A DNA stretch of 64,000 nt, taken from the NCBI RefSeq assembly GCF_016863615.1, contig NZ_BOPF01000025.1, positions 62,001-126,000 of the forward strand, written 5' to 3'. Origin of the DNA: Virgisporangium aliadipatigenens. Its GTDB lineage: Bacteria > Actinomycetota > Actinomycetes > Mycobacteriales > Micromonosporaceae. This document shows, piece after piece, positions 8,976 through 17,271 of the stretch. The notes beneath the pieces were generated by a model that saw only the letters and a program-made list of their open reading frames with translations, was not told the DNA's origin and ran no database searches. Made by a program: the position numbers and the translations under genes. Numbering within the stretch: position 1 is the first letter of the stretch; every line of letters starts with the position of its first letter.

Positions 8976-9710
8976 ATGCGAGTATTCTTCCGCGCGGCCG
9001 CGGCCGTTCTCACCGCTGCCGTGGCCGGCGTGATGATCGCGCCCGGTGTCGCCTCCGCACACGTGACGGTCAGCTCCGCCAGCGCCGTCCAGGGCGGCTA
9101 CGCGAAGATCACGTTCCGCGTCCCGAACGAGAAGGCCAACGCCGGCACCGCCAAGCTCGAGGTGGTGCTGCCGACCGACAAGCCCGTCGTCTCGGTCTCC
9201 ACGAAACCGGTCGGCGGCTGGACGGTCGCCACCGAGAAGACCAAGCTCGCCACGCCGGTCAAGACGGCCGACGGCGAGATCACCGAGGCCGTCTCGAAGA
9301 TCACCTGGACGGCCGCGCCGGACGCCGTCATCCAGCCGGGGCAGTTCCAGGAGTTCGACGTGTCGCTGGGGCCGCTGCCCGAGGCGGACCAGCTGGTGTT
9401 CAAGGCGCTGCAGACCTACTCCGACGGCGACGTGGTCCGCTGGATCGAGGAACCGGGCGGCGCCACCGAGCCGGAGCACCCGGCGCCCGTGCTCAAGCTG
9501 ACCAAGGCGAACGCCGCGCCGGACGCACCCGGCGGCGCGGGCTCCACCGACGCCCCGACCACCTCCTCGGCCTCCAGCCAGACCGAGGAAGCGGGTCGCG
9601 ACGGGCTCACGCTCAGCTTCGCCGTCGGCGGCCTGCTGATCGCCGTCGCGGGTCTCGTCGTGGCGCTGCTGGCCTATCGCAAGGCCGCCGCCGCGCCGCC
9701 CGCGGCGTAG
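8976..9710 (+). CDS. YcnI-like (DUF1775) copper-associated secreted membrane-anchored protein
   Basis: A 244-residue protein with a signal peptide ending ASAHVTVSS. After cleavage the histidine becomes the N-terminal residue, which is the proposed copper ligand of YcnI-type DUF1775 domains. The family tryptophan occurs in GGWTVATEK. A Ser/Thr/Pro-rich linker leads to a C-terminal transmembrane helix (about residues 212-235) and a short cytoplasmic tail. The ATG at 8976 follows GAGGAC and begins a proper signal peptide. It sits between a PepSY-TM gene and a SigC-like sigma factor. Confidence 0.88.
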   Translation: MRVFFRAAAAVLTAAVAGVMIAPGVASAHVTVSSASAVQGGYAKITFRVPNEKANAGTAKLEVVLPTDKPVVSVSTKPVGGWTVATEKTKLATPVKTADGEITEAVSKITWTAAPDAVIQPGQFQEFDVSLGPLPEADQLVFKALQTYSDGDVVRWIEEPGGATEPEHPAPVLKLTKANAAPDAPGGAGSTDAPTTSSASSQTEEAGRDGLTLSFAVGGLLIAVAGLVVALLAYRKAAAAPPAA

Positions 9711-9718
9711 GGAACGAC

Positions 9719-10288
9719 ATGGACGACGCGGTCACCGGCTGGGCGTACGCGGCAGCGGCCGGTGACCGGGTCGCCGCGGCCGCCTTCGTGCGCGCCACCC
9801 AGGTCGAGGTGACCCGCTTCCTGGCGCACCTGGTGGGCAACCGGGACGCGGAGGACCTCGCCCAGGAGACCTACCTGCGGGCGTTCCGCGGCCTGCCCGC
9901 GTTCGCCGGGCGTTCCTCGGCGCGCACGTGGCTGTACTCCATCGCCCGGCGGGTCGCCGCCGACCACGTCCGTGCGGTGCGCCGCCGGCCGCGCGTGGCC
10001 GAGGGACAGGACTGGCTCGCCGCGGCCGAACGCCGGCAGTCCGTCGACGGCGGCCGCATCGACGAACAGATCGTGCTCCGGCGGTTGCTGGACGCGCTGC
10101 CGGCCGACCAGCGGGAGGCGTTCGTGGCCACCCAGCTCGTGGGACTGTCCTATGAGGACGCCGCGCAGGTGTGCGGATGCCCGGTCGGCACCATCCGCTC
10201 GCGCGTGGCGCGTGCGCGCAGCCGACTCGTGCTGCTCCTGAACGACACATACGTACCCGGCGACGGAAAGGATTTCGCCAGCGCCTGA
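9719..10288 (+). CDS. ECF RNA polymerase sigma factor, SigC-like
   Basis: A 189-residue ECF sigma factor with region 2 (VTRFLAHLVGNRDAEDLAQ, RSSARTWLYSIARRVAADH) and region 4 (LSYEDAAQVCGCPVGTIRSR). The wording closely follows mycobacterial SigC, including RSSARTWL..IAR.V.ADH and the Cys-containing VCGCPVGTIRSRVARAR. SigC has been linked to copper acquisition in Mycobacterium tuberculosis, and this gene starts 8 bp after a YcnI-like copper gene. No anti-sigma factor gene follows, as is also the case for SigC. Confidence 0.85.
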   Translation: MDDAVTGWAYAAAAGDRVAAAAFVRATQVEVTRFLAHLVGNRDAEDLAQETYLRAFRGLPAFAGRSSARTWLYSIARRVAADHVRAVRRRPRVAEGQDWLAAAERRQSVDGGRIDEQIVLRRLLDALPADQREAFVATQLVGLSYEDAAQVCGCPVGTIRSRVARARSRLVLLLNDTYVPGDGKDFASA

Positions 10289-10344
10289 AAGTTCGCTCAG
10301 GAACGGCACTCGTCTCTCATATCGCGCTCACAGGAACGCATGGT

Positions 10345-10350
10345 TATGTT
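10345..10350 (+). promoter_or_regulatory. -10 box of a probable leaderless transcript (S1C protease)
   Basis: TATGTT, then 6 bp, then the ATG at 10357. There is no Shine-Dalgarno sequence upstream. It has the same geometry as the other leaderless starts in this window. Confidence 0.5.
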
Positions 10351-10356
10351 TGCCCC

Positions 10357-11166
10357 ATGACCGAGCCCGAGCCTGCTGGGCGGACGCCGTCGCCGACGCG
10401 GCGGCGCCTCGGGTTCGGCGCGGTCGCGGTGCTGTTACTGGCCGCCACCGCCTTCCTGGCCTTCCGATGGGGGTCCGGCTCCGCGGACTCCGCCGCACCG
10501 GTGCCGACCGCCTCGCCCTCCCCGTCCGCCACCGCGCTCAGCGCCGCCGAGGTCTACCAGGCGCTCAAGCCGTCCGTGGTGACCATCGAGGCGACGGCGC
10601 CCGGCGGTAGCGAGGTGCGTTCCACCGGCACCGGTGTGATCGCCAGCGCGGAGGGCGTGATCCTGACCGCCCGCCACGTGGTGGTGGGCGACGGGGCGAT
10701 CCGGGTGACGTTCGCGGACGGGACGCAGGCGCTGGCGACCGTGGCCGCCGAGGACGCCTCCATCGACATCGCGCTCCTCACCGTCGACGCCCTCCCCGGG
10801 GTGCTGGTGCCGGCGAAGCTGGGCAACTCCGGCCGGCTCGCGATCGGTCACGAGGTGGTGGCTATCGGCAACCCGTTCGGGCTGACCGGCAGCGCCACGT
10901 CCGGCGTCGTCTCCGGGCTCGACCGCGCCGCCGGTGGGACCGACGGGTCGCGGCTGTCCGGGCTGATCCAGTTCGACGCGGCCGTCAATCCGGGCAACTC
11001 CGGCGGGCCGCTGGTCAACATGCGTGGCGAGACGATCGGGATCGTGGTGGCGCTGGCCAATCCGACGGGGGCCGGCACCTTCATCGGCATCGGATTCGCC
11101 GTTCCCATCGGATCGGCTCTGGGCGCCGGGGGAGAAGGACCCGGCGGCCGCGGCCCGGAACAGTAA
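10357..11166 (+). CDS. Membrane-anchored S1C (HtrA/DegP-type) serine protease without PDZ domain
   Basis: A 269-residue protein with a short cytoplasmic N-terminus, one transmembrane helix (about residues 18-37), a Pro/Ser linker and a trypsin-like domain. The catalytic triad is visible: His107 (LTARHVVV), Asp137 (SIDIALL) and Ser215 (NPGNSGGP). HtrA proteases usually continue into a PDZ domain; here the protein stops about 25 residues after the last protease strand, so PDZ-mediated substrate recognition is missing. It acts outside the membrane, probably in protein quality control. It lies 12 bp before the moxR gene. Confidence 0.88.
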   Translation: MTEPEPAGRTPSPTRRRLGFGAVAVLLLAATAFLAFRWGSGSADSAAPVPTASPSPSATALSAAEVYQALKPSVVTIEATAPGGSEVRSTGTGVIASAEGVILTARHVVVGDGAIRVTFADGTQALATVAAEDASIDIALLTVDALPGVLVPAKLGNSGRLAIGHEVVAIGNPFGLTGSATSGVVSGLDRAAGGTDGSRLSGLIQFDAAVNPGNSGGPLVNMRGETIGIVVALANPTGAGTFIGIGFAVPIGSALGAGGEGPGGRGPEQ

Positions 11167-11178
11167 GGACAGAGAGCC

Positions 11179-12174
11179 TTGGAGAACAACGGCGGACCCG
11201 GCACGGATCCGGTCGAGCAGGTGCTGTACGAGGTCAAGAAGACCATCGTCGGGCAGGACGCCCTGCTCGAACGCCTCCTCGTGGCGCTGCTGTCCCGGGG
11301 GCACATCCTCGTCGAGGGCGTGCCCGGGCTGGCCAAGACCCTCGCGGTGAAGGCCCTGGCGGCCGCGATCGGCGGGCGGTTCAACCGGATCCAGTTCACG
11401 CCGGACCTGGTGCCGGCCGACATCGTCGGGACGCGCGTGTTCCATCAGCGCAGCGGCGAGTTCGAGGTGTCGCTCGGGCCGGTCTTCACCAACCTGCTGC
11501 TCGCCGACGAGATCAACCGGGCGCCGGCCAAGGTGCAGAGCGCACTGCTGGAGGTCATGCAGGAGCAGCAGGTCACCATCGGCCGCGAGACGCACCCGGT
11601 GCCGAAGCCGTTCCTGGTGATGGCGACGCAGAACCCGATCGAGTCCGAGGGCACCTATCCGCTGCCCGAGGCGCAGGTCGACCGCTTCATGATGAAGGTG
11701 CTCGTGGGCTACCCGAGCGCGACGGAGGAGTTCGTCATCGTCGAGCGGGCCATCTCGCCGACACCGCAGCCGCAGGCGATCCTCACGCCGGAACGCCTCG
11801 TCGAGATGCAGACGCAGGTCGAGCAGGTCTACGTCGACCCGGCGCTGATCGAGTACGCCGTCCGGCTGGCCAACGCCACCCGCGAACCGGCCCAGGTGGG
11901 GCTCGGCGACCTGGCCCGGTACGTGGAGTTCGGGGCGAGCCCGCGCGCCTCGATCAACCTGATCCTGGCCGCGCGAGCCCTCGCCTACGTGCGCGGCCGC
12001 GACTACGTGGTGCCCCGCGACGTCACCGAACTGGCGCACGACATCCTGCGGCACCGGCTCGTGCTCACCTACGAGGCGCTCTCCGACGACGTCACGCCGG
12101 ACGCCGTGCTGACCCGGGTGATGGACGCGCTACCGGTCCCGGACGCGCCGCCGCGCGGGGTGCTCAGAAAATGA
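11179..12174 (+). CDS. MoxR-family AAA+ ATPase
   Basis: A 331-residue AAA+ ATPase with Walker A GVPGLAKTL, Walker B LLLADEINRAPAK and sensor-1 MATQNPIESEGTYPLPEAQVD. MoxR proteins act as cytosolic chaperones for VWA-domain partners, and the next three genes are exactly such partners. The TTG start at 11179 is preceded by AAGGA with good spacing. The stop is followed by two copies of a tandem repeat that separates it from the DUF58 gene. Confidence 0.92.
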   Translation: MENNGGPGTDPVEQVLYEVKKTIVGQDALLERLLVALLSRGHILVEGVPGLAKTLAVKALAAAIGGRFNRIQFTPDLVPADIVGTRVFHQRSGEFEVSLGPVFTNLLLADEINRAPAKVQSALLEVMQEQQVTIGRETHPVPKPFLVMATQNPIESEGTYPLPEAQVDRFMMKVLVGYPSATEEFVIVERAISPTPQPQAILTPERLVEMQTQVEQVYVDPALIEYAVRLANATREPAQVGLGDLARYVEFGASPRASINLILAARALAYVRGRDYVVPRDVTELAHDILRHRLVLTYEALSDDVTPDAVLTRVMDALPVPDAPPRGVLRK

Positions 12175-12384
12175 GCGCGGGGCGGGGCGGCGCGGTGCCG
12201 TCTGGACTGAGGAGCGTAGCGACGAGGGAAGACGGTGCCTCGGGCGCCGGCCCGATGCTTGCGCGGGAAGCACTGTGAGCGCGGGGCGGGGCGGGGCGGC
12301 GCGGTGCCGTCTGGACTGAGGAGCGTAGCGACGAGGGAAGACGGTGCCTCGGGCGCCGGCCCGACGCTTGCGCGGGAAGCACTG
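12172..12384 (+). repeat. Two tandem copies of a 104/109-bp repeat between moxR and DUF58 gene
   Basis: Unit 1 is 12172-12275 and unit 2 is 12276-12384. They differ by one extra GGGGC and a single T/C change. Each begins with TGAGCGCG, and a third TGAGCGCG at 12385-12392 starts the downstream coding sequence. Inside each unit GGTGCCGTCT and AGACGGTGCC can pair as a 10-bp RNA stem with two G-U pairs. Each unit ends in GCGCGGGAAGCACTGTG, so the true GTG start and its GGGAAG site are duplicated; the upstream copy is a decoy that reaches a stop after 14 codons. Without the repeats moxR and the DUF58 gene would overlap as ATGA. Confidence 0.85.
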
Positions 12385-13274
12385 TGAGCGCGACGCCCGA
12401 TCGCCTGTTGCGGCGCCTGGAGTGGCAGGTCGTGCGGCGGCTCGACGGGCAGTTGCTGGGCTCCTACCGGACCGTGTTCCGGGGCACCGGCATCGACTTC
12501 GCCGACCTGCGCCTGTACACGCCCGAGGACGACGTGCGGCACATCGACTGGAACGTCACGGCCCGGCTCGACGAGCCCTACGTGCGCCAGTACACCGAGG
12601 ATCGGGACCTGACCGCCTGGCTCGTGCTGGACCGTTCCGCCTCGATGCGCTTCGGTCCCGACGGGCACGACAAGGACGTGGTGCTCACCGACCTCGCCGT
12701 GTGCCTGGCGCGGCTGTTCACGCAGGGCGGCAACCGGGTCGGGGCGGTCTGCTACGACAACGGCTTCCAGCGGGTGATCCCGGCGCGCACCGGCCGCAGG
12801 CACGTGCTGCACCTGACGAACGAACTGACGAAGCAGCGTTCCGGCGGCCCGCGCGACGGCCGCGTCACCGACCTGGACGCGATGCTGCGGCTGGCGGCCA
12901 ACACCGTTCGCCGGCGCAGTCTCGTCTTCGTCGTGTCGGACTTCATCGCCGACGTCGAGTGGGAACGCGCGCTGACCCGGCTGGCGCACCGGCACGAGGT
13001 GGTGGCGATCCGCGTCGTCGACCCGGTCGAACTGGAGCTGCCCGACCTCGGTCTCATCCTCATCGAGGACGCGGAGACGGGTGAGCAGCTGCTCGCCGAC
13101 ACCAGCGATCCGCTGTTCCGGCAACGGCTGCGGGCCGAGGTCGCCGCGCGCGAGGACGCCGTCACCGCCTCGATGAAGCGCGCCGGGGTCACCTACCACC
13201 GGCTCGGCACCGACGAGGATCTGGCGCGGGCGCTGGTGGAGATGGTGCGCCGGTCGAAGCGGAGGCGGCTGTGA
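12384..13274 (+). CDS. DUF58 domain protein (MoxR-associated)
   Basis: A 296-residue cytosolic protein. The DUF58 core is seen as FRGTGIDFADLRLYTPEDDVR followed by HIDWNVTARLDEPYVRQY, and then a VWA-like fold with a MIDAS-type motif DRSAS in VLDRSASMRFG. It works with the MoxR ATPase and the two following VWA proteins. The GTG at 12384 lies at the end of the tandem repeat with GGGAAG upstream. The 3' end overlaps the next GTG by 4 bp. Confidence 0.9.
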   Translation: MSATPDRLLRRLEWQVVRRLDGQLLGSYRTVFRGTGIDFADLRLYTPEDDVRHIDWNVTARLDEPYVRQYTEDRDLTAWLVLDRSASMRFGPDGHDKDVVLTDLAVCLARLFTQGGNRVGAVCYDNGFQRVIPARTGRRHVLHLTNELTKQRSGGPRDGRVTDLDAMLRLAANTVRRRSLVFVVSDFIADVEWERALTRLAHRHEVVAIRVVDPVELELPDLGLILIEDAETGEQLLADTSDPLFRQRLRAEVAAREDAVTASMKRAGVTYHRLGTDEDLARALVEMVRRSKRRRL

Positions 13275-14236
13275 GCGTCCAGTACCCGTTCATGGTCGCG
13301 GTGGCGCTGCTCGGCGGCGTGGGGCTGTTTCTCGCCTACCGGTGGCTGCATCGGCAACGGGTCGCGGCTCTGCAGAAGGCGGGCCTGCGCGCGCAGGGCG
13401 GTCGGCGGCGGCACGTTCCGCCGGCGCTGTTCCTGAGCGCGTTGGTGCTGCTGATGTTCGGGCTGGCGCGGCCGCAGGCGACCGTCGACGTGCCGCACCT
13501 GTCGGGGACCGTGGTGCTGGCGTTCGACGTGTCCAACAGCATGACCGCGAAGGACGTGTCGCCGTCGCGGCTGGAGGCGGCGAAGAACGCGGCGAAGTCC
13601 TTTGTGGAGGCTCAGCCGTCCACAGTGGACATCGGGCTGGTGGCGTTCGGGGGCGCGGGGGCGCTGACCACCCGGCAGCCCAGTGCGGACCACCAGGCGG
13701 CCCTGGCCGCGATCGACCGGCTCGCCACCGGCGGCGGCACCTCGCTCGGCAACGCGATCCTCGCCGCGCTGGGAGCGGTGGTCGGCAAGCCGGTGGTGCT
13801 TCCCGCCGAGGGCTCCAACGAGCCGGTGCCGGACCTGGGCTACCGCGGGGACGCGACGATCGTGCTGCTCTCCGACGGGGAGGACACGACGGGGCCGGAC
13901 GCCGTGGCCGCCGCCGAGCTGGCCGCCGCCGCGGGCGTTCACATAGAAACCATCGGGGTGGGGACGGTCGAGGGGGCGACGATCGAGGTCGACGGCTTCC
14001 AGCTCGCGACCTCCCTCGACGAGGAACTGCTGACCGAGGTGGCGGAGACCACCTCGGGCAAATACCACCGCGCCGAGGACGCCGAGGCCCTCGACAACGC
14101 CTACCGCTCGCTGGATCTGCGGATCACGACCGAGGAGCAGCCGCTCGAACTGACCGGTGTGCTCGTGGTCGCCGCCCTGGTGCTGCTCACGATCGGGGGC
14201 CTGCTGATGATCAACTGGTTCGGACGGATCGTCTGA
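13271..14236 (+). CDS. VWA-domain membrane protein (BatA-like)
   Basis: A 321-residue protein with two N-terminal hydrophobic helices, a von Willebrand A domain (MIDAS DVSNS in LAFDVSNSMTAKD; later VLLSDGEDTTG) and a C-terminal transmembrane helix (about residues 292-315). The domain faces outside or the membrane surface and binds a divalent metal. This is the Bat arrangement, translationally coupled to the DUF58 gene (GTGA overlap) and to the next VWA gene (TGATG). Confidence 0.9.
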   Translation: MSVQYPFMVAVALLGGVGLFLAYRWLHRQRVAALQKAGLRAQGGRRRHVPPALFLSALVLLMFGLARPQATVDVPHLSGTVVLAFDVSNSMTAKDVSPSRLEAAKNAAKSFVEAQPSTVDIGLVAFGGAGALTTRQPSADHQAALAAIDRLATGGGTSLGNAILAALGAVVGKPVVLPAEGSNEPVPDLGYRGDATIVLLSDGEDTTGPDAVAAAELAAAAGVHIETIGVGTVEGATIEVDGFQLATSLDEELLTEVAETTSGKYHRAEDAEALDNAYRSLDLRITTEEQPLELTGVLVVAALVLLTIGGLLMINWFGRIV

Positions 14237-15318
14237 TGTCGTTCTCCTGGCCGTGGGCCCTCGTCGCGCTGCTCGCCTTTCCCGCGCTGCTCGCCTTCCG
14301 CTGGTGGACCCGCCGCCGGCGCCGTCGCGAGGCGGTGCGGCTGTCCAGCCTCACCCTGATCCGGGCGGCACTGCCGGGGCGTTCGTCGTGGCGGCGCCGG
14401 ATCCCGATCTGGCTGTTCGCGATCGGTTTGATCGCTCTGGGAACGGGCGCCGCCCGGCCGCAGGCGTCGATGCGGGTGCCGAAGAACGCCGCCTCGATCC
14501 TGCTCGCGATCGACGTGTCCCAGTCGATGTGCTCCACCGACGTGCAGCCCAACCGGATCACCGCGGCGCAGGAGGCGGCGCGCACGTTCATCAAGGCGCA
14601 GGACGACGAGGCGCGCATCGGGCTGGTGGCGTTCGCCGGGATCGCCGGCCTCCTCGTCGAACCGACCAGTGACAAGCGGGAACTCCTCGCCGCGATCGAC
14701 GGGCTGAAGACGTCCCGCGGGACGGCCATCGGCATGGCGATCCTCGCTTCGGTGGACGCCATCGCCGAGGTCAACCCCGCGGTCCCGCCCACCGGCGTCT
14801 CGCTGCCCGCCGCGACGCCGGACGGCGAGTTCGAGCCCGACACCATCGTCGTCCTGACCGACGGGCGCAACACGCAGGGCGTCGACCCGGTGGCGGCGGC
14901 CCAGCAGGCGGCGGCCCGCAAACTGCGCGTGTACACGATCGGCTTCGGCACCACCAACCCGGCCGCGTCGGTCTGCACCGCCGACCAGCTCGGCGGCGAC
15001 GCCACGGCCGGCGACCGGCCCCGCTTCGGCGGCGGCGGGCCGGGCGCCGGGCGCAACTTCCGCCAGCTCGACGAGCAGACCCTGACGACCGTCGCCGACT
15101 CGACCGGCGGCGAGTACTTCAAGGCCGAGGACGCCGAGGAACTCGGTGAGGTGCTGCTCGACCTGCCGAAGGCGATGACGTTCCAGCGGCAGGACGTGGA
15201 ACTGACGGTGTGGTTCGCGCTCGTGGGCGCGCTGCTGGTGGCCGGCGCGGTCGGCCTGGCCCAGTGGTGGAACCGCACCACGGTCCCGTCGGTGGCACGC
15301 GCGGCACCGACCCCGTAG
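14236..15318 (+). CDS. VWA-domain membrane protein (BatA/BatB-like)
   Basis: A 360-residue paralogue of the preceding gene with two N-terminal helices, MIDAS DVSQS ([14 protein letters not shown]), the second metal-site loop [11 protein letters not shown] and a C-terminal helix near residues 330-350. It contains an insertion rich in Gly around residues 255-275 and two cysteines. It shares 1 bp with the upstream stop. It ends the MoxR-DUF58-VWA-VWA operon. The target of this chaperone complex is unknown here. Confidence 0.9.
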   Translation: MSFSWPWALVALLAFPALLAFRWWTRRRRRREAVRLSSLTLIRAALPGRSSWRRRIPIWLFAIGLIALGTGAARPQASMRVPKNAASILLAIDVSQSMCSTDVQPNRITAAQEAARTFIKAQDDEARIGLVAFAGIAGLLVEPTSDKRELLAAIDGLKTSRGTAIGMAILASVDAIAEVNPAVPPTGVSLPAATPDGEFEPDTIVVLTDGRNTQGVDPVAAAQQAAARKLRVYTIGFGTTNPAASVCTADQLGGDATAGDRPRFGGGGPGAGRNFRQLDEQTLTTVADSTGGEYFKAEDAEELGEVLLDLPKAMTFQRQDVELTVWFALVGALLVAGAVGLAQWWNRTTVPSVARAAPTP

Positions 15319-15327
15319 AACGTCGGG

Positions 15328-15720
15328 TCAGGCGGTCAGCTGCCGCCGCATCTCGGCGGAGTCGTGGAGGTTGGTCATCTGTGCGAACCGGCCGTCGCGC
15401 ACCTCGTAGATCGCGTACTCGACGATCTCGAACGAGGCGCCGGACGGCGGCACGCCGAGCCACTCCTTCGCCGGGGTGCCCGTGTTGACGGCACGAACGG
15501 CGATCCGGTCGCGGTCGAACAGCAGTTCCTGGAACTCCCAGTGGATGTCCGGGACGGCGTCGGCGATTCCCTTCAGGACGGTGACGACGTCGTCCCGGGT
15601 GCCGGGCTCGCCGTTGAGCAGCACCCGGTCGTTGATGAACTCGTCCATCCGGTCGAACTCGTGGGCGTTGAGCGCCGCCCCGTAGCGCAGGTACCAGTCG
15701 CGCAGGCCGTTGTCCGTCAT
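15328..15720 (-). CDS. SnoaL-like / ester-cyclase family protein (NTF2 fold)
   Basis: A 130-residue protein with the NTF2-like cone fold. The helix [24 protein letters not shown] is followed by strands including [19 protein letters not shown] and [19 protein letters not shown]. SnoaL-like proteins range from polyketide cyclases to general small-molecule hydrolases, so no reaction is assigned. It is convergent with the VWA gene (9-bp gap). Two TetR-type palindromes lie 41-100 bp upstream of its ATG. Confidence 0.8.
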   Translation of the reverse strand: MTDNGLRDWYLRYGAALNAHEFDRMDEFINDRVLLNGEPGTRDDVVTVLKGIADAVPDIHWEFQELLFDRDRIAVRAVNTGTPAKEWLGVPPSGASFEIVEYAIYEVRDGRFAQMTNLHDSAEMRRQLTA

Positions 15721-15761
15721 GGGATCGCCTCCTCGTGCCGCGGTGTCGCGCGGCCGCAGAC

Positions 15762-15820
15762 TTCTGCACCGATCGGTGCAGAAATCGACCCTAGCACTTC
15801 GGTACCGATCGGTGCAGAAG
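15762..15820. promoter_or_regulatory. Two TetR-type palindromic operators upstream of the SnoaL-like gene
   Basis: The first site (15762-15783) is a perfect 22-bp palindrome, TTCTGCACCGA followed by its complement. The second (15797-15820) has the same core, ACCGATCGGT, and the same outer CTTC/GAAG but mismatched arms between. The centres are 36 bp apart. Size and symmetry fit a TetR-family operator, but no TetR gene is adjacent, so the regulator must be elsewhere or has been lost. Confidence 0.65.
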
Positions 15821-15857
15821 TGGCGGCGTGCTGTGACGGGGCAGACTACGGGCGCCG

Positions 15858-16973
15858 GTGGTAGACGTTGCGGCGTGGCCGCCTCTGCGGTGGGAGGAGT
15901 GCGCTGTGGGTGAGCCTGGCAGTGTGAAGCTGCCCGGTCAGGTCCGGGGCCTGGCGGCGGCGGATCCGGCGGGTCCGGTCTTCGTGACCGGTTTCGACGG
16001 CCGCGGCGCGCGAAGCACTGTGCTGGCCGCCGTGGACCTCGCGGGGACGACGATCTGGCGGAGTGAATTCGCCGGACGTCCCCTTCCGCCGCGCGCCGGC
16101 GTGGACGGCGGCATCTGGATCGCTCGTCGCGAGTCGGCCGGATACGGTCTGTCGCAGGTGGGGGCGGACGGTTCGACGTTGAGTTCGGTCACTCCGCAGC
16201 AGGCGGCGGATGAGCATCTTGATGCGTTCGTGGTGCTGCCGACGGGTTCTGTGCAACGTGGTTGCCGGCGCACCACGGCTATCCGGCTCCCCCCGGTCGC
16301 GCCGCCCGTCTGGCCCGATACGACAGGACGGGCCGTACCGTCTGGTCGACGCCGTTGAGGCTCGACGAGGTTTCGTTCCCCGGAGTGGTCGAGATGCGGG
16401 CGGACACCGGCTGGCGGGCACGACCGATGCGGCCCCGGTGGCTCGAAAGCGGTCCCCGCGCCCGGCCGTTTCCTGGTGGGCAGCCATGGCTACGGCGAGT
16501 TTTCCAGCACCCTGTACGACCGTGCCGGCCGAGCGGTACAAGACTGGTCGAGTCACGGCATGATGCTCGTGGACCGGTACGGGACGATCCGCGGCCCGGA
16601 ATTCGGCGATCCCAGACGGTCGGCGCCGATGTTCCGAGTCTTCGACAGTGCCGGATCGCTGCGTGCCGGACCGCGTCTGAGCGGCCACGACACCACGTAT
16701 CCGGCGTTGGACGGCGACGGCAACGCTGTTTTCTGGCGCGACGGTAAGTTGCTGGCCGTCGACACGGACCTGCGGGTCCGGGAACTCTTCGGCCGGGATG
16801 ACCGGTCCGTCGCGATGAGCAGGGTTCTGCTGCTCGACGGCGGCCGGCTGCTCTTCGCGTTGGGTGATGAGTTGCTCGTCTTCCGCGACACCGGACTCGC
16901 CGCACTGGACACCGTGCCCTGGCCCTGCGGAGACGGCAACATCCACGGCAATCCCGTGGTCGCCTTCGAGTGA
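15858..16973 (+). pseudogene. Frameshifted secreted/propeller-like protein gene (decayed)
   Basis: One protein appears to be spread over three frames. It starts in one frame (GTG at 15858; [20 protein letters not shown], ending near 16258 at VVLPTGSV), continues near 16270-16415 in a second (RYDRTGRTVWSTPLRLDE), shows a third-frame fragment near 16405-16445 (LAGTTDAAPVA), and returns to the first frame from about 16461 to 16973 (GRFLVGSHGYGEFSSTLYDR...). Repeated GY-G and VW/LYDRAGR units resemble beta-propeller blades of PQQ-like or WD40-like proteins, but I cannot name the family. Several independent frameshifts argue for a dead gene rather than programmed shifting. Confidence 0.6.
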
Positions 16974-17038
16974 AGTGAACCGACCGGGCGCCGGACCGGC
17001 GGCCGAGGCGAGAACAACGACGCTGCGAGGAGAGACGG

Positions 17039-17232
17039 GTGCACGGCGGGTTCGGGGCTTTGCTGGGCTTGGCGGTCGGCAAGGACGGTTATCACGCCGT
17101 CGGGCCGGCCCAGGACGGTAAGCGGCTGCACGACGCGGCGTTGCCGAACACGGAAGCCAAGCTGCGGACGCTGTTCGACAAGCTCGGCCGGCACGGCACA
17201 GGGCTGGTCGTCGTCGACCAGCCCGCGCCCTA
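17039..17232 (+). pseudogene. IS110-family transposase N-terminal remnant
   Basis: About 60 codons resemble the start of the IS110 DEDD transposase: LAVGKDGYHAVGPAQDGKRL, then ALPNTEAKLRTLFDKL and GLVVVDQPA. The catalytic DEDD and serine parts are gone. The similarity ends where the sequence would read DQPATIG, just before the next gene. Together with the adjacent frameshifted gene it marks an old insertion/deletion scar. Confidence 0.7.
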
Positions 17233-17271
17233 CCAGCAGCCGGCACCTGGCGGACCTGCAACGTGCGCAGC

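Noticed and set aside
4945-9033. Long open frames opposite to or overlapping known genes, the longest over 1300 codons across three genes
   Set aside because: They arise because G+C-rich third positions suppress stop codons in other frames. Their products are rich in Arg, Pro and His without domains, and every stretch is covered by a gene with recognisable motifs.
7449-10305. GGAAC boxes upstream of the PepSY-TM, YcnI and S1C protease genes as possible SigC-type -35 elements
   Set aside because: The three GGAAC sites have no common -10 sequence at a constant distance (CGTC-like bases appear at different spacings), so a shared promoter is not supported.
12172-12384. CRISPR-like or REP array at the moxR/DUF58 junction
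   Set aside because: There are only two units in direct tandem without spacers; they are described as a tandem repeat.
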